Assembly: GCF_000758685.1 (NCBI RefSeq)
Contig: NZ_CP009286.1
Span: 216,501 to 280,500, forward strand
Direction: 5' to 3'
Source: Paenibacillus stellifer
GTDB lineage: Bacteria > Bacillota > Bacilli > Paenibacillales > Paenibacillaceae
DNA: 64,000 bases
Every line of letters starts with the position of its first letter. Position 1 is the first letter of the stretch. This document shows positions 8,067-20,258 of the stretch, one piece after another. The notes under the pieces were generated by a model, which was not told where the DNA came from, searched no databases, and saw only the letters and a program-made list of their open reading frames with translations. The position numbers and the translations under genes are program-made.

Positions 8067-9077
8067 ATGACTGTAAAAGTAGGTATTAACGGATTTGGAC
8101 GTATTGGCCGCCTGGCTTTCCGCCGCATTCAAGACGTGGAAGGAATCGAAGTCGTAGCGATCAATGACCTGACCGATGCCAAGATGCTGGCGCATTTGTT
8201 GAAATATGATACATCGCAAGGCAAATTCCAGGGAGACGTTGAAGTTCATGATGGCTTCTTCAAAGTAAACGGCAAGGACGTTAAGGTTCTGGCTAACCGC
8301 AACCCTGAAGAACTTCCTTGGGGAGACCTCGGCGTTGACATCGTTCTGGAGTGCACAGGCTTCTTCACTTCCAAGGAAAAAGCTGAGCTTCACCTGAAAG
8401 GCGGAGCCAAGAAGGTTGTTATCTCCGCTCCGGCTACTGGCGACATGAAGACTGTCGTATACAACGTTAACCACGACATTCTTGATGGTTCCGAAACTGT
8501 AATCTCCGGTGCTTCCTGCACAACGAACTGTCTGGCTCCTATGGCGAAAGTCCTGAACGACAAGTTCGGCATCGTCGAAGGCCTGATGACTACAATCCAT
8601 GCTTACACTGGCGACCAGAACACGCTGGACGCTCCGCATGCCAAGGGCGACTTCAGACGCGCTCGCGCAGCTGCTGAGAACATCGTGCCTAACACGACTG
8701 GCGCAGCTAAAGCCATCGGTCTGGTTATCCCTGAACTGAAAGGCAAGCTGGACGGAGCCGCTCAACGCGTACCGGTTCCTACAGGTTCCCTGACTGAGCT
8801 GGTTACCGTTCTTGGTAAGACTGTAACTGCTGATGAAATCAACGCTGCTATGAAGGAAGCTTCCGATCCTGAAACTTACGGCTACACAGAAGACGAAATC
8901 GTATCGTCCGACATCAAGGGCCTGACTTTCGGTTCCCTGTTCGACGCTACTCAGACTAAGGTTCTGACTGTAGGCGACAAGCAGCTCGTTAAGACTGTTT
9001 CCTGGTACGACAACGAAATGTCCTACACTGCTCAGCTCGTTCGTACGCTGGAACACTTCGCTAAGCTGGCTAAATAA
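8067..9077 (+). CDS. gapA: Glyceraldehyde-3-phosphate dehydrogenase, glycolytic type
   Basis: A 336-residue GAPDH. The NAD-binding Rossmann motif [15 protein letters not shown] opens the protein and the catalytic cysteine is in [22 protein letters not shown] is near the C-terminus. It oxidises glyceraldehyde-3-phosphate to 1,3-bisphosphoglycerate in the cytoplasm. Position right after cggR marks it as the catabolic GapA rather than the gluconeogenic GapB. AGGAGG ribosome site. Codon use is more biased (many GCT, GTT, CTG, AAC) than in neighbours, as expected for a very highly expressed gene. A hairpin/terminator after it separates it partly from pgk. Confidence 0.97.
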   Translation: MTVKVGINGFGRIGRLAFRRIQDVEGIEVVAINDLTDAKMLAHLLKYDTSQGKFQGDVEVHDGFFKVNGKDVKVLANRNPEELPWGDLGVDIVLECTGFFTSKEKAELHLKGGAKKVVISAPATGDMKTVVYNVNHDILDGSETVISGASCTTNCLAPMAKVLNDKFGIVEGLMTTIHAYTGDQNTLDAPHAKGDFRRARAAAENIVPNTTGAAKAIGLVIPELKGKLDGAAQRVPVPTGSLTELVTVLGKTVTADEINAAMKEASDPETYGYTEDEIVSSDIKGLTFGSLFDATQTKVLTVGDKQLVKTVSWYDNEMSYTAQLVRTLEHFAKLAK

Positions 9078-9098
9078 TTAACTTCATAGAGTCATCCG

Positions 9099-9135
9099 TA
9101 GAGCGGGAACAGCAGTCCATTGTTTCCGCTCTTTT
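9099..9135 (+). terminator. Partial terminator between gapA and pgk
   Basis: GAGCGGGAACA pairs with TGTTTCCGCTC, followed by TTTTCC. The short T-run suggests partial readthrough, which would lower downstream expression relative to gapA. Confidence 0.6.
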
Positions 9136-9304
9136 CCGAAATACTTAATGAATGCAGCATCTTCATGTACCAGCGACATACGTCTAACCGGAAGAACGGA
9201 CGCCGCCTTACCACTCGGCGCAGCCGTTTCTTCTTGTGCAAACGCTGTGTGGTGCCCCAAATTCCATTGAATTGGAACAATACCCGGGTGTGGAGGTTAA
9301 AGTC

Positions 9305-10486
9305 ATGAACAAGAAAAGTGTCCGTGATGTAGAAGTAACAGGCAAACGCGTATTCGTGCGCGTCGATTTCAACGTGCCGCTCGAAGACGGCAAAATCACC
9401 GACGACACGCGTATCCGCGAAACGCTGCCGACGATCAAGTATTTGATCGAGAACGGTGCCAAGGTCATTCTGGCGAGCCATCTGGGCCGTCCGAAGGGCC
9501 AATTTGTTGATTCCATGCGTCTGACTCCGGCGGCTGTACGCCTCTCCGAACTGCTGGGCAAGCCGGTAGCCAAGGCTGACGAAGCCGTTGGCGAAGCGGT
9601 TAAGGCCAAGATTGCCGAATTGAAAGACGGCGACGTGCTCGTGCTTGAAAATGTCCGTTTCTACCCGGGCGAAGAGAAGAACGATCCGGAACTGGCGAAG
9701 CAGTTCTCCGAACTGGCTGATCTGTTCGTGAACGACGCGTTCGGGGCTGCTCACCGCGCGCATGCTTCGACTGAGGGCATCGCTCACTTCCTGCCGGCCG
9801 TATCCGGTCTGCTGATGGAGAAAGAACTCTCCGTACTGGGCAAAGCATTATCCAACCCGGAACGTCCTTTCACCGCGATCATCGGCGGCTCCAAGGTTAA
9901 GGACAAGATTGACGTTATCGACAACCTGCTGACGCTGGCCGACAACGTGCTGATCGGCGGAGGCCTGTCTTACACGTTCTCCAAAGCTCAAGGGTACGAA
10001 GTCGGAACATCCCTTCTGGACGAAGAGAAGATTGATACAGCTCTGGGCTTCATCGAGAAAGCCAAGAAGCTCGGCAAGAACTTCCTGCTTCCGGTTGACG
10101 TTGTTGTAGCCGACAAGTTCGGCGCCGATGCCAACACGAAGACCGTCGACATTTCGGAAATCCCTGCAGGCTGGATGGGTCTTGATATCGGACCGAAGAC
10201 TAGCGAATTGTACGCAGACGTCATCGCGAACTCCAAACTTGTTGTATGGAACGGACCGATGGGCGTATTCGAAATCGATATCTTCGCCGAGGGAACCAAA
10301 GCGGTGGCTGAAGCCTGCGCCAAGACGGAAGGCTACACGATCATCGGCGGCGGCGACTCCGCTGCTGCAGCTGAGAAGTTCAAGCTGGCTGACCAAATGG
10401 ACCATATCTCGACCGGCGGCGGCGCTTCGCTTGAATTCATGGAAGGCAAGGCTCTTCCTGGCGTAGTGGCACTGAACGATAAGTAA
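9305..10486 (+). CDS. pgk: Phosphoglycerate kinase
   Basis: A 393-residue PGK of normal length. Hallmarks are [21 protein letters not shown] near the N-terminus (substrate-binding domain), HLGRPKG, the hinge region, WNGPMGVFE and the ATP-binding [13 protein letters not shown] close to the end. It transfers phosphate from 1,3-bisphosphoglycerate to ADP. ATG 9305 is preceded by GGAGG; an upstream start at 9236 would add 23 atypical residues. Second gene of the glycolysis operon after gapA. Confidence 0.96.
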   Translation: MNKKSVRDVEVTGKRVFVRVDFNVPLEDGKITDDTRIRETLPTIKYLIENGAKVILASHLGRPKGQFVDSMRLTPAAVRLSELLGKPVAKADEAVGEAVKAKIAELKDGDVLVLENVRFYPGEEKNDPELAKQFSELADLFVNDAFGAAHRAHASTEGIAHFLPAVSGLLMEKELSVLGKALSNPERPFTAIIGGSKVKDKIDVIDNLLTLADNVLIGGGLSYTFSKAQGYEVGTSLLDEEKIDTALGFIEKAKKLGKNFLLPVDVVVADKFGADANTKTVDISEIPAGWMGLDIGPKTSELYADVIANSKLVVWNGPMGVFEIDIFAEGTKAVAEACAKTEGYTIIGGGDSAAAAEKFKLADQMDHISTGGGASLEFMEGKALPGVVALNDK

Positions 10487-10547
10487 GACGATTCATGCCG
10501 CCCTTCGCGGCACCGTTAGATGATGAAATTCTCAAAGAAGATCCTCA

Positions 10548-10568
10548 GAGTTTGGCTTCGCCAAACTC
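10548..10568 (+). other. Perfect hairpin in the pgk-tpiA gap
   Basis: GAGTTTGGC-TTC-GCCAAACTC, 9-bp perfect stem with no T-run. Likely an mRNA stability or processing element in the 153-base pgk-tpiA spacer. Confidence 0.55.
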
Positions 10569-10639
10569 GAGGCTCTATAACCTGTTGCCATTTAGTCGGA
10601 CACTAGGTTATTTCAGGATAGAGGGAGGCAAGCTTTGCT

Positions 10640-11395
10640 ATGAGTAGAACACCAATCATCGCTGGCAACTGGAAAATGTTCAAGACTGTTCCGGAAGCCG
10701 AAAGCTTCTTTGCCGAGGTTAAGGGCAAGGCTGAAGTGGCAGGCGTGGAGACCGTAATTTGCGCGCCGTTCACCAATCTGCCGGTTCTGACCAAACTGGC
10801 TGAAGGCACATCCATCAAGATCGGCGCTCAAAACCTGCATTTCGAGGACAGCGGCGCGTTCACCGGTGAAATCAGCGGCGTGATGCTGAAGGATCTGGGC
10901 GTGGATTATGTCATTCTCGGCCACTCCGAGCGCCGCGCTTATTTCGGCGAAACGGACGAAATCGTGAACAAGAAGATGCACGCGGCGTTCCGCCACGGCA
11001 TCACTCCAATCGTGTGCGTAGGCGAGAAGCTCGAAGAGCGCGAAGCCGACCAGACGAAGGAAGTATGCAAAGTGCAGACTGAAGGCGCGTTCCAGGGACT
11101 GACTGCCGAACAGGCGGCTCAGACGGTAATCGCATACGAGCCAATCTGGGCTATCGGTACCGGCAAATCGTCCACTTCGGCTGACGCGAACGAAGTCATC
11201 TCCTATATCCGCAGCCTGATCAAGGATCTGTATGACGAAGCTACGGCTGAAGTCATTCGTATCCAATACGGCGGCAGCGTGAAGCCGGAGAATGTCACAG
11301 AGTATATGGGCCAAAGCGACATCGACGGCGCGCTCGTCGGCGGTGCAAGCCTGCAGCCAGCTTCCTTCATCGCACTGGTTGAGGGGGCGAAGTAA
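10640..11395 (+). CDS. tpiA: Triosephosphate isomerase
   Basis: A 251-residue TIM-barrel isomerase. Lys in AGNWKMFKT, the catalytic His in ILGHSERR, the catalytic Glu in [14 protein letters not shown], and the phosphate-binding [11 protein letters not shown] are all present. It interconverts dihydroxyacetone phosphate and glyceraldehyde-3-phosphate. GAGGGAGG lies upstream. The stop codon overlaps the gpmI start (TAATG). Confidence 0.97.
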   Translation: MSRTPIIAGNWKMFKTVPEAESFFAEVKGKAEVAGVETVICAPFTNLPVLTKLAEGTSIKIGAQNLHFEDSGAFTGEISGVMLKDLGVDYVILGHSERRAYFGETDEIVNKKMHAAFRHGITPIVCVGEKLEEREADQTKEVCKVQTEGAFQGLTAEQAAQTVIAYEPIWAIGTGKSSTSADANEVISYIRSLIKDLYDEATAEVIRIQYGGSVKPENVTEYMGQSDIDGALVGGASLQPASFIALVEGAK

Positions 11396-12939
11396 TGTCT
11401 GCACCAAAACCGGTAGCACTGATCATCATGGACGGTTTCGGTCTTCGGAACACAGTGGAAGGCAACGCCGTTGCCCAAGCCAACAAGCCGAATTACGACC
11501 GTTACCTGAAGCAGTATCCGAACACGACGCTTACCGCATGCGGTGAGGCTGTCGGACTTCCGGAAGGACAAATGGGCAACTCCGAAGTAGGACACCTGAA
11601 CATCGGCGCAGGCCGGATCGTGTACCAGGATTTGACCATGATCGACAAGTCCATCCGCGAAGGCGAGTTCTTCGAGAACCAGACGCTGGTCTCCGCTGTA
11701 CGCAGCGCCAAGTCGACCGGCAAGAAGCTGCATCTGTTCGGCCTGCTGTCGAACGGCGGCGTACACAGCCACATCAACCATTTGTTCGCCATGCTGGAGC
11801 TGGCCAAGAAGGAAGGCTTGGAAGATGTGTATATCCATGCCTTCATGGACGGCCGTGACGTTCCTCCGGACAGCGGACAGAAGTTTATGCAGGATCTGAT
11901 TCAGAAGATCGAAGAAATCGGAGTCGGCAAAATCGCAACGGTTTCGGGACGCTACTTCGCGATGGACCGCGACAAGCGCTGGGATCGCGTGGAGAAAGCC
12001 TACCGCGCAATCGTATACGGCGAAGGCCCAGCCTTCACCGACGGCCTGACTGCGGTAACAGCTTCGTATCAGAACTCGGTCTATGACGAATTCCTCGTAC
12101 CATCTGTTATTACGGATGCAGCCGGCAATCCGACGGCCAAGGTTGAAAGCGGCGATTCCATCGTCTTCATCAACTTCCGTCCGGACCGCGCGATTCAGCT
12201 GTCCCAAGCGTTCACTATGCCTGACTTTGCCGGCTTTGACCGCGGACCGGAATTCCCGCAGAGCCTGCACTATGTCTGCATGACGACTTACAGCGAAACG
12301 GTTGTCGGCTATGTAGCCTTCCCGCCGAAGAACCTGGACAACACCCTCGGTGAAGTTCTGGTTCACCATCAGAAGAAGCAATTGCGCATCGCGGAGACTG
12401 AGAAGTATCCGCACGTAACGTTCTTCTTCAGCGGCGGCCGTGACGTTGAACTGGTGGGAGAGACCCGCGTCCTCATCGCTTCGCCGAAGGTCGCTACTTA
12501 TGACCTGCAGCCAGAGATGAGTGCGTATGAAGTCGCTGCTGCTTGTGTAGCCGAGATCGAAGCCGACAAGCACGACGCTATCATCCTGAACTTCGCCAAT
12601 CCGGATATGGTCGGACACTCCGGCATGCTGGAGCCGACAATCAAGGCGGTTGAAGTAACGGATGAATGTGTAGGCAAAGTGGTTGACGCTGTTCTGGCTA
12701 AAGGCGGCGTAACGATCATTATCGCCGACCATGGCAACGCTGATATGGTATTCGACGAAGAAGGCCGTCCGTTCACGGCGCATACGACCAACCCGGTTCC
12801 GTTCATCGTAACCGACGAGAACGTTGTGCTCCGCGAGCATGGTATTCTGGCGGACGTAGCACCTACGATTCTGGATCTGATGGGAATTCCGCAGCCTGTG
12901 GAAATGACCGGCCAATCCATGATCGCAAGCCGCAAATAA
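11395..12939 (+). CDS. gpmI: 2,3-bisphosphoglycerate-independent phosphoglycerate mutase
   Basis: A 514-residue, manganese-dependent iPGM of the alkaline-phosphatase superfamily. The N-terminus has the metal site [10 protein letters not shown] and the catalytic serine in [18 protein letters not shown]-terminal metal ligands are in [12 protein letters not shown] and IADHGNADM. It converts 3- to 2-phosphoglycerate. The ATG shares one base with the tpiA stop, so translation is coupled. Note the metal dependence, which in spore-formers makes the enzyme pH-sensitive during sporulation (family knowledge). Confidence 0.97.
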   Translation: MSAPKPVALIIMDGFGLRNTVEGNAVAQANKPNYDRYLKQYPNTTLTACGEAVGLPEGQMGNSEVGHLNIGAGRIVYQDLTMIDKSIREGEFFENQTLVSAVRSAKSTGKKLHLFGLLSNGGVHSHINHLFAMLELAKKEGLEDVYIHAFMDGRDVPPDSGQKFMQDLIQKIEEIGVGKIATVSGRYFAMDRDKRWDRVEKAYRAIVYGEGPAFTDGLTAVTASYQNSVYDEFLVPSVITDAAGNPTAKVESGDSIVFINFRPDRAIQLSQAFTMPDFAGFDRGPEFPQSLHYVCMTTYSETVVGYVAFPPKNLDNTLGEVLVHHQKKQLRIAETEKYPHVTFFFSGGRDVELVGETRVLIASPKVATYDLQPEMSAYEVAAACVAEIEADKHDAIILNFANPDMVGHSGMLEPTIKAVEVTDECVGKVVDAVLAKGGVTIIIADHGNADMVFDEEGRPFTAHTTNPVPFIVTDENVVLREHGILADVAPTILDLMGIPQPVEMTGQSMIASRK

Positions 12940-12980
12940 TTTTGGCTTCATCAGGCTAGCCTGAACCATATTTAAATTAA

Positions 12981-14282
<1,302 letters not shown>

Positions 14283-14304
14283 TCAGGTTCACTGAACCAT
14301 ACAA

Positions 14305-14342
14305 GGGTGCTCCAAGCCTACTCGGGCAGGAGCGCCCTTTTT
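14305..14342 (+). terminator. Terminator of the glycolysis operon
   Basis: GGGTGCTCC / GGAGCGCCC stem followed by TTTTTC. Confidence 0.85.
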
Positions 14343-14402
14343 CTTATAGATGCATTCTCTTTGGTCATAAAAGGAAGTTTCCTTGTAATCGAAGATATGC
14401 TG

Positions 14403-14411
14403 TGATACAAT
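14403..14411 (+). promoter_or_regulatory. Extended -10 promoter before secG
   Basis: TGATACAAT, an extended -10 (TGn plus TACAAT) about 70 bases before secG; no clear -35. The same 9-mer precedes smpB and the ssrA region. Confidence 0.5.
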
Positions 14412-14482
14412 AAAAATGCTGTTTATGGATCGATAATTTGACTTTACATAGATAGTAACCTGTAGCGTAGGAGGTGGAAGGA

Positions 14483-14716
14483 ATGGATATTTTTCTGAAG
14501 GTGCTGCTTCTGATTTTTTCTATCGGTCTGATTACTGTGGTTCTGCTGCAAAAGGGCAAGAGCGCAGGTCTTTCCGGTGCCATCTCCGGCGGTGCGGAGC
14601 ATCTGTTCGGTAAGACGAAAGCCCGTGGCATGGATCTGGTGCTTCAGCGGATTACGGTTGGACTCGGAGCCGGATTCTTCATTATGTCGATTATCGTTGC
14701 GGTTGTTTTAGATTAA
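14483..14716 (+). CDS. secG: SecG, preprotein translocase subunit
   Basis: A 77-residue SecG: two membrane helices (about residues 2-20 and 53-76) flanking the conserved cytoplasmic loop [19 protein letters not shown]. It joins SecYE in the membrane channel and aids SecA-driven export. ATG 14483 follows AGGAGG by eight bases; an upstream in-frame GTG at 14474 lies inside the ribosome site. Own terminator follows. Confidence 0.93.
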   Translation: MDIFLKVLLLIFSIGLITVVLLQKGKSAGLSGAISGGAEHLFGKTKARGMDLVLQRITVGLGAGFFIMSIIVAVVLD

Positions 14717-14731
14717 TCATAGAACACACGA

Positions 14732-14767
14732 AGCCTTCGCTCTTCGAGATGAGCGGAGGCTTTTTTG
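14732..14767 (+). terminator. Terminator after secG
   Basis: AGCCTTCGCTC / GAGCGGAGGCT, an 11-bp stem with one G-T pair, then TTTTTTG. Confidence 0.85.
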
Positions 14768-14937
14768 TAACCGGATGAGAAATGGAAATGTACCCTATGC
14801 GTAACAGGCAAGAGAGATGGCGCCGCAGGGATGCTCGGGATTGATTTTGTGTATACTAGGGTATGAAGTATTATAGGACAACCATCATACATACAAGCCG
14901 GCGGCCTCTTTCGCCGCGGCTTAGCCGAGGTGAAGAG

Positions 14938-17664
14938 ATGCTTACTCAAGAGAATCTGCTGGATTTCATGCGGGAAACCGCTTATAAACCGATGACGTAT
15001 GAAGAGCTGATCGACCATTTTGCATTTGCAGACGAGGAGCCGTTGAAGGCCTTTAATTTGCTGCTGGGCGAGCTGGAGCAGGACGGACGGATTGTGCTGA
15101 CACGCACGAAGCGGTATGGAGTGCCGGAACGGATGGACCTTCTGCGCGGACGCCTGCAGGCCCATGCGAAGGGCTTCGCCTTCCTCATTCCAGACGACCG
15201 GGATCATCCCGATGTATATATCCATGCGAATGATATTAAGAGCGCTATGAACGGCGATATCGTGCTGGTGCGCGTTACCTCCAGAAGCCACTCCGGCGGC
15301 AGAATGGAAGGCGAGGTTGTGCGGATCGTGCGCAGAGGCGTGCTGCAGACCGTCGGCGTATTCCAGAGCCTGGAGACGTACGGATTCGTGCTGCCGGATG
15401 ACAAGCGGATTAACCGGGATATTTTCATCCCGAAGGAATCGTTCAATGGAGCCGTGGACGGCGAGAAGGTCGTCGTGCGTATCGTGAACTACCCGGAAGG
15501 CCGGGCGGCGGCTGAAGGGGAAATCATCGAAATACTGGGGCATAAGGATGATCCGGGCGTCGATATTTTATCCGTTATCCGCAAGCATCAACTGCCGGAG
15601 GCTTTTCCGGAAGAGGTTATGGCCGAGGCGAACGCTGCTCCGGATTCCATCACGGAAGAAGAGATTGCGCAGCAGGGACGCCGCGATCTGCGGGGACTGA
15701 ATATCGTGACGATCGACGGCGAGGATGCCAAAGACCTGGACGACGCCGTCAACGTAGGACGTTTGGAGAACGGGCATTACACGCTGGGCGTGCATATTGC
15801 CGACGTCAGCTATTATGTGCGGGAGAATGCCCCCCTCGACAAGGAAGCGTACGACCGGGGCTGCAGCGTGTATCTGGTGGACCGCGTCATTCCGATGCTG
15901 CCGCACCGGCTGTCGAATGGCATCTGTTCGCTCAATCCTCAGGTGGACCGGCTGACGATGTCCTGTACGATGGAATTCGACGAGAATATGAAGGTCGTGA
16001 AGCATGATATTTTTACAAGCGTGATTCGTACAAAAGAGCGGATGACGTATACCAATGTGCGTAAAATCCTGATGGACGAGGACTCCGAGCTGCTGGAGCG
16101 CTATGCGCCTCTGATCGAGGACTTCAAGCTCATGCGCGAGCTGGCTATGAAGCTGCGGGACGCCCGGATGTGCCGGGGCGCGGTGGATTTCGACTTCCAG
16201 GAGAGCAAAATTATCGTGGACGAGAACGGCAAAGCCGTTGATATTGTCAAAAGAGAGCGCTCGATCGCGGAGCAGATCATCGAGGAATTCATGCTGGCGG
16301 CCAATGAGACGGTGGCGGAGCATTTCCACTGGCTGAAGGTTCCGTTCCTGTATCGAATCCATGAAGATCCGGACCCCGAGAAGCTGCAGAACTTCATGGC
16401 GTTCGCGGCCAATTTCGGCTACCATGTCAAGGGACGCGGGAACTCCGTTCATCCTCGGGCGCTGCAGAAGCTGCTGGAGGACATTCAGGGCACGAAGGAG
16501 CAGACGGTTATCAGCACAATGATGCTACGCTCCATGAAGCAGGCGAAGTACGATGCAGAGAGCACGGGCCACTTTGGCCTTGCTGCCGAGTATTACTCCC
16601 ACTTCACGTCCCCAATCCGCCGGTATCCGGACCTTGTTATTCACCGTGTCATCCGCGAGGTGCTGGAGGGCGGCGGAGCACTTACCGAGAAGCGCCAGGA
16701 GTACCTGGCGAGCCGGATGCCGGACATCGCCCAGCAGTCCTCCGAGCGCGAGCGGGTTGCAGTCGAAGCCGAACGGGATACGGAGCAGCTCAAGAAGGCG
16801 GAATACATGCAGGACAAGGTGGGCGAGGAATTCGACGCGATGATCAGCAGCGTGACGAGCTTCGGCATGTTCGTTGAGCTGGAAAATACCGTCGAAGGCC
16901 TGATTCGTCTCAGTCATCTGACGGACGATTATTACCACTTCGACGAAGGCCATATGGCACTGATCGGTGAGCGCACCTCGAAGGTGTTCCGCATCGGCGA
17001 CGAAGTGAAGATTCGCGTCGCCAAGGTGAACATGGACGACCACACGATCGACTTCGAGCTGGTCGACATGAAGCCCCGCGCGGCAGGCGAGCACCGCAGC
17101 GGGGGCTTTGGCGGAGGCGGTCGCGGCGGCCACGGCAGCCGCGATCGCAGAGGCGGCCACGGCGCAGCGGTCGCCCACGGCCCCGGCGGCGGCAAGGGAC
17201 GCACCGCCGGTAAGGGCGGAGCCGCGGCGGGTGGCAGCCGCGGCAAACGCGGGCGCGGCGGGCGCGTACTCGCCGCCAGCCCGGCTGCAGGCGCCGCCGA
17301 GCGCAGCGGCGGCGCGGGCGCCCGCAGCCCGAGAGGCGAAGCCGGGGACGCCGCGGGCGGAACGCGCGGCATCAGCTTCGGCTTCGGCTCGGGCAAGGGC
17401 GGTTATGGCGCGCCTCCCGGGGCGCGCGGGGACGTGTACACCGGTGTCAGCGGTGACACGAAGTTCCGCACCCGCGAGGATCTCGGGGGCGACTACGGCG
17501 GCAAGTCCGGCGGTAAAGGCCGCCGCAAGAAGAAGACGCAGAGCGGCGTCTTCATCGGCGAGTCGGTAACGCCGGGCAGCGGCGCGATCGAGGCCGGCTC
17601 TGGCAATGGCAACGGGGAGCGCAAGAAGCGCAAGAAGAAAAAGAAAGAGAAAGCGAACAAATAA
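14938..17664 (+). CDS. rnr: Ribonuclease R with a long Gly/Arg/Lys-rich C-terminal tail
   Basis: A 908-residue RNase R, a processive 3'-5' exoribonuclease for structured RNA that also clears tmRNA-tagged messages. Order of domains: N-terminal winged helix (about 1-70), two cold-shock domains, RNB catalytic domain with the acidic cluster in [14 protein letters not shown] (about residue 260), then S1 domain (about 630-715). From about residue 718 to the end is a low-complexity tail rich in Gly, Arg, Ala and finally Lys ([13 protein letters not shown]); the coding DNA there is extremely GC-rich. The family usually has a much shorter basic tail. ATG 14938 follows GAGGTGAAG; the upstream start at 14863 overlaps a possible -10. 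Upstream of smpB as in other Firmicutes. Confidence 0.94.
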   Translation: MLTQENLLDFMRETAYKPMTYEELIDHFAFADEEPLKAFNLLLGELEQDGRIVLTRTKRYGVPERMDLLRGRLQAHAKGFAFLIPDDRDHPDVYIHANDIKSAMNGDIVLVRVTSRSHSGGRMEGEVVRIVRRGVLQTVGVFQSLETYGFVLPDDKRINRDIFIPKESFNGAVDGEKVVVRIVNYPEGRAAAEGEIIEILGHKDDPGVDILSVIRKHQLPEAFPEEVMAEANAAPDSITEEEIAQQGRRDLRGLNIVTIDGEDAKDLDDAVNVGRLENGHYTLGVHIADVSYYVRENAPLDKEAYDRGCSVYLVDRVIPMLPHRLSNGICSLNPQVDRLTMSCTMEFDENMKVVKHDIFTSVIRTKERMTYTNVRKILMDEDSELLERYAPLIEDFKLMRELAMKLRDARMCRGAVDFDFQESKIIVDENGKAVDIVKRERSIAEQIIEEFMLAANETVAEHFHWLKVPFLYRIHEDPDPEKLQNFMAFAANFGYHVKGRGNSVHPRALQKLLEDIQGTKEQTVISTMMLRSMKQAKYDAESTGHFGLAAEYYSHFTSPIRRYPDLVIHRVIREVLEGGGALTEKRQEYLASRMPDIAQQSSERERVAVEAERDTEQLKKAEYMQDKVGEEFDAMISSVTSFGMFVELENTVEGLIRLSHLTDDYYHFDEGHMALIGERTSKVFRIGDEVKIRVAKVNMDDHTIDFELVDMKPRAAGEHRSGGFGGGGRGGHGSRDRRGGHGAAVAHGPGGGKGRTAGKGGAAAGGSRGKRGRGGRVLAASPAAGAAERSGGAGARSPRGEAGDAAGGTRGISFGFGSGKGGYGAPPGARGDVYTGVSGDTKFRTREDLGGDYGGKSGGKGRRKKKTQSGVFIGESVTPGSGAIEAGSGNGNGERKKRKKKKKEKANK

Positions 17665-17697
17665 AGCGGCTTAACAGCCTTTGATCTGTCATAGGAT

Positions 17698-17736
17698 ATC
17701 AAGCGCCAAGCTCGGTTGCGGGTTTGACGCTTTTTT
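17698..17736 (+). terminator. Terminator after rnr
   Basis: AAGCG...CAAGC pairs imperfectly with GGGTTTGACGCTT, followed by TTTTTTG. Confidence 0.65.
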
Positions 17737-17843
17737 GATACGGATCGGAGTGAAGCAGTCTTCAAGGGATTGATGTTCTGATCCGTGGGCTTATCGCTAA
17801 GGATGTTCACCGTTCTGTCCATGTGCTCTGCATGAATGAACGG

Positions 17844-17882
17844 AAACGCTTTAACTCCGCTTGCGCGGAGTCAAGGCGTTTT
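17844..17882 (+). other. Hairpin overlapping the smpB promoter
   Basis: ACTCCGC-TTGC-GCGGAGT with flanking AACGC/GCGTT pairs. It could act as a second terminator for rnr readthrough; it also contains the probable smpB -35 box. Confidence 0.5.
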
Positions 17883-17890
17883 GATACAAT
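17861..17890 (+). promoter_or_regulatory. Promoter of smpB
   Basis: TTGCGC (17861-17866), 18-base spacer, extended -10 TGATACAAT with TACAAT at 17885-17890; smpB starts 50 bases later. Confidence 0.65.
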
Positions 17891-17939
17891 AAAGATCGGA
17901 TGTTTTTCGCCGCATTAACCGATTCTAGGAGTGATTGTC

Positions 17940-18419
17940 ATGGGTAAAAAAGCAGACGGGAAAGTGCTCGCCCAGAACAAAAAGGCTTCCCATGATTATT
18001 TTATCGAGGATACCTACGAGGCGGGCATGGTCCTCACGGGAACGGAAATCAAATCGCTGCGCAATGGACGCGCGAACATAGGGGACGCTTTCGCCACGAT
18101 TCGCGGCGGCGAGATCTTCGTGCATAACATGCACATCAGTCCGTTTGAGCAGGGCAACCGGTCCAATCCGGACGACCCCACGCGCACACGGAAGCTGCTG
18201 CTGCACAAGGAGCAGATCAGCAAGCTGCTCGGTCACTCCAAGCAGGAGGGCTACACGATCGTGCCGCTCAAGGTATATGTACGCAACGGCTATGCGAAGC
18301 TGCTGCTAGGCATCGGCCGAGGCAAGAAGCAGTACGACAAACGCGACTCCGCCGCCAAGCGCGACGCACAGCGCGACATCCAGCGGGCGCTTCGGGAGAA
18401 GCAGAAGATCGCTAGATAA
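17940..18419 (+). CDS. smpB: SmpB, tmRNA-binding protein
   Basis: A 159-residue SmpB. Conserved segments are [37 protein letters not shown] and the basic C-terminal tail [24 protein letters not shown], which probes the empty mRNA channel. It delivers tmRNA to stalled ribosomes during trans-translation; the partner ssrA lies 6 kb downstream. ATG 17940 follows AGGAG; the upstream GTG at 17931 sits in the ribosome site. A terminator follows, so ssrA has its own promoter. Confidence 0.96.
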   Translation: MGKKADGKVLAQNKKASHDYFIEDTYEAGMVLTGTEIKSLRNGRANIGDAFATIRGGEIFVHNMHISPFEQGNRSNPDDPTRTRKLLLHKEQISKLLGHSKQEGYTIVPLKVYVRNGYAKLLLGIGRGKKQYDKRDSAAKRDAQRDIQRALREKQKIAR

Positions 18420-18453
18420 AGCGCAGCACAATCCATACAGCAACCCCTAAATT

Positions 18454-18505
18454 AAAGGCAATCCTGGTGATGGTACTAAGCACCCGGGATTGCCTTTGTT
18501 ATTTT
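18454..18505 (+). terminator. Terminator after smpB
   Basis: AAAGGCAATCC...GGTG pairs with CACC.GGGATTGCCTTT, followed by GTTATTTT. Confidence 0.8.
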
Positions 18506-18577
18506 GAGCTGCCGATTGTTCCTCTTCGCAGAAATGGAAGGCTGCCGGACCCGGTAGCCGGATTGCGGAGTTGAGGG

Positions 18578-19393
18578 CTAGAGGGATACAGCGCCGGGAG
18601 CGGCAATGACGGCTTGCCCTGAAGCTGAAATAGGTGCCTCCAGCTCAGCCAGGCGCTTCAGCACACCTTTGAGCATGATGGAGGCTTTTACTTGGAGCTG
18701 CAGACTGTCGGCAACATGGACTTCGTAGGCGCCGCTTAGGATCGCCTGTTTCACATCGCTTGCCGAATGGCAAGGGACATGAAGTTCGTTGTACAGACTG
18801 CCGTATTGCAGGCATTGATGCGTATCGCTTCCGGCGGTCACCGGCTTGCCGAGCTCGTCCGCGAAACGCTCAACTTTATCGCGGTTGACGCTGCTGCCAT
18901 ATTCATACATGTCCTTGGCATTCAAATCAAAGGCGTCGAGGCGCTTGAGCTGCGACCGGTCCAAATGGTGAAGCGGAGTGGATTCGCGGAAGGGATGCGC
19001 CCCGATTTTTAACAGCGGATAGTTATCGGCTATGGACATCAGCTCGGCGAAGGGAATGAAGCTGTCTTCCTCCGTGTAATCGTTAAGCTGGCGTCTGATA
19101 CCCAAAATATGCTCTTTGCGCCCAATCAGCAGGATGTGGCCGGTTTCGCGGATGTCCACCTCCATGCCCGGGAAAATGTGGAGCCGGCCGGCTTCATAGT
19201 ACTCCCCGTTAAAGGGATACATCCGGTCCAGGCGCTCATAAACCTCAAAGAAATTGCGCGTGTTGAAATGCTCGGTCAAGGCCAGGGCATTGAGCCCGCT
19301 CCCCACTGCTTCTGCGATCATTTCTTCATAGTAGACCGGCGAAAAGTCGCTGGCTTTGGATAATTTGGCGTGGGTGTGCAGGTCGATCCGCAT
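18578..19393 (-). CDS. PHP-domain metal-dependent phosphoesterase
   Basis: A 271-residue PHP (polymerase and histidinol phosphatase) family protein. Metal-binding motifs are MRIDLHTHAK at the N-terminus, ALALTEHFN, PGMEVDI, KIGAHPFRE and AGSDTHQ, in the expected order. Such stand-alone enzymes act on phosphorylated small molecules or nucleotides; the substrate is unknown. ATG 19393 follows GGAGTG by seven bases. It is next to, and on the same strand as, the ECF transporter genes (56 bases from the ecfT stop), so it may be the last gene of that operon and act on the imported compound. Confidence 0.85.
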   Translation of the reverse strand: MRIDLHTHAKLSKASDFSPVYYEEMIAEAVGSGLNALALTEHFNTRNFFEVYERLDRMYPFNGEYYEAGRLHIFPGMEVDIRETGHILLIGRKEHILGIRRQLNDYTEEDSFIPFAELMSIADNYPLLKIGAHPFRESTPLHHLDRSQLKRLDAFDLNAKDMYEYGSSVNRDKVERFADELGKPVTAGSDTHQCLQYGSLYNELHVPCHSASDVKQAILSGAYEVHVADSLQLQVKASIMLKGVLKRLAELEAPISASGQAVIAAPGAVSL

Positions 19394-19448
19394 GCAGAAC
19401 ACTCCTTCGTGCGCGTTATGGTGAGCTTATATTCGGGTACACAACGGC

Positions 19449-20258
19449 TTAGCTAAGCCAGAACAATGCTGCGACGTAAACTGCCGATCCGCTTAGGAAC
19501 AGGATGTCTCGCCTTTGCAGCTTGAGATGGGCCAGCTTCAGCTTTTTGGAAACCGGATTTTTCATGCCGTAGGAGAAACCGCGTGTTTCGAGTGCTTCTA
19601 CCGTGGTGCGAGAACGTTTTGCCGTGGCCAGCATCAGAGGGAAAAAAGCGTACACCAGCAGCTTTAAATAATACACGCCAAGCCGCCAATATAAAAATCC
19701 GTTCCGCTCCGGTCCCTTGCCGCGCAGCCGGTAGGAGAGCAGCACATTGCGGAATTCCTCGAACAGCACAGGCAGAATGCGATAACCGTAGGACAAGCTG
19801 AACGAGAACGCGGCGGGAACGCCGAACGCCAGAAGCCCGTCGCTGATTTTTTCCGGGTCCATGCCGGAGAATACGGTGATGCTGGCCAAGGAGACGATCG
19901 AAAGCTTCATCGTCAGCTTAAGCAGCGGCAGTGCGGAGGAAATGTCACCGCCAAAAAACAGCGAGATGATGAACAGCCAGCCGACCTGGCCGATCAAGCC
20001 GAGACAGAGCACAAAAATGATAAACGGCGAGACGCGGGACAGCACGGTAGTAACAATCATGAACAGGCACATCCCGGCTAGAACGGCATAGCTGCTGACA
20101 AACCAGGGAACGACGGCGAAAAAGAGGTACCAGATGAGCAGGCCGCGCGGGTCGAGCCGGGACAGGGAGGCGTGGCCACTGCCGTAAGCCGTGTTCATCA
20201 ACTCGAGCTGAATCCGGTCAAGCGAGATTTTATTAAACCAATTGCGAACAAGCTCCAT
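19449..20258 (-). CDS. ecfT: ECF transporter T component (EcfT)
   Basis: A 269-residue membrane protein of the energy-coupling-factor T family: several helices (from about residue 28 on), then the cytoplasmic coupling region containing ATAKRSRTTVEALETRGF, which matches the Ala-Arg-Gly signature helices that dock on the ATPases. ATG 20258 follows AAAGGAG; the gene starts inside the end of the ATPase gene (26-base overlap), so the two are translationally coupled. It links the ATPase to the S component at 22277-23164. Confidence 0.88.
   Translation of the reverse strand: MELVRNWFNKISLDRIQLELMNTAYGSGHASLSRLDPRGLLIWYLFFAVVPWFVSSYAVLAGMCLFMIVTTVLSRVSPFIIFVLCLGLIGQVGWLFIISLFFGGDISSALPLLKLTMKLSIVSLASITVFSGMDPEKISDGLLAFGVPAAFSFSLSYGYRILPVLFEEFRNVLLSYRLRGKGPERNGFLYWRLGVYYLKLLVYAFFPLMLATAKRSRTTVEALETRGFSYGMKNPVSKKLKLAHLKLQRRDILFLSGSAVYVAALFWLS

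Noticed and set aside
9120..9308. 62-codon frame between gapA and pgk
   Set aside because: Overlaps the hairpin and the pgk leader; no ribosome site.
11203..12969. 588-codon antisense frame opposite gpmI
   Set aside because: Shadow of a highly biased coding sequence; no ribosome site or family pattern.
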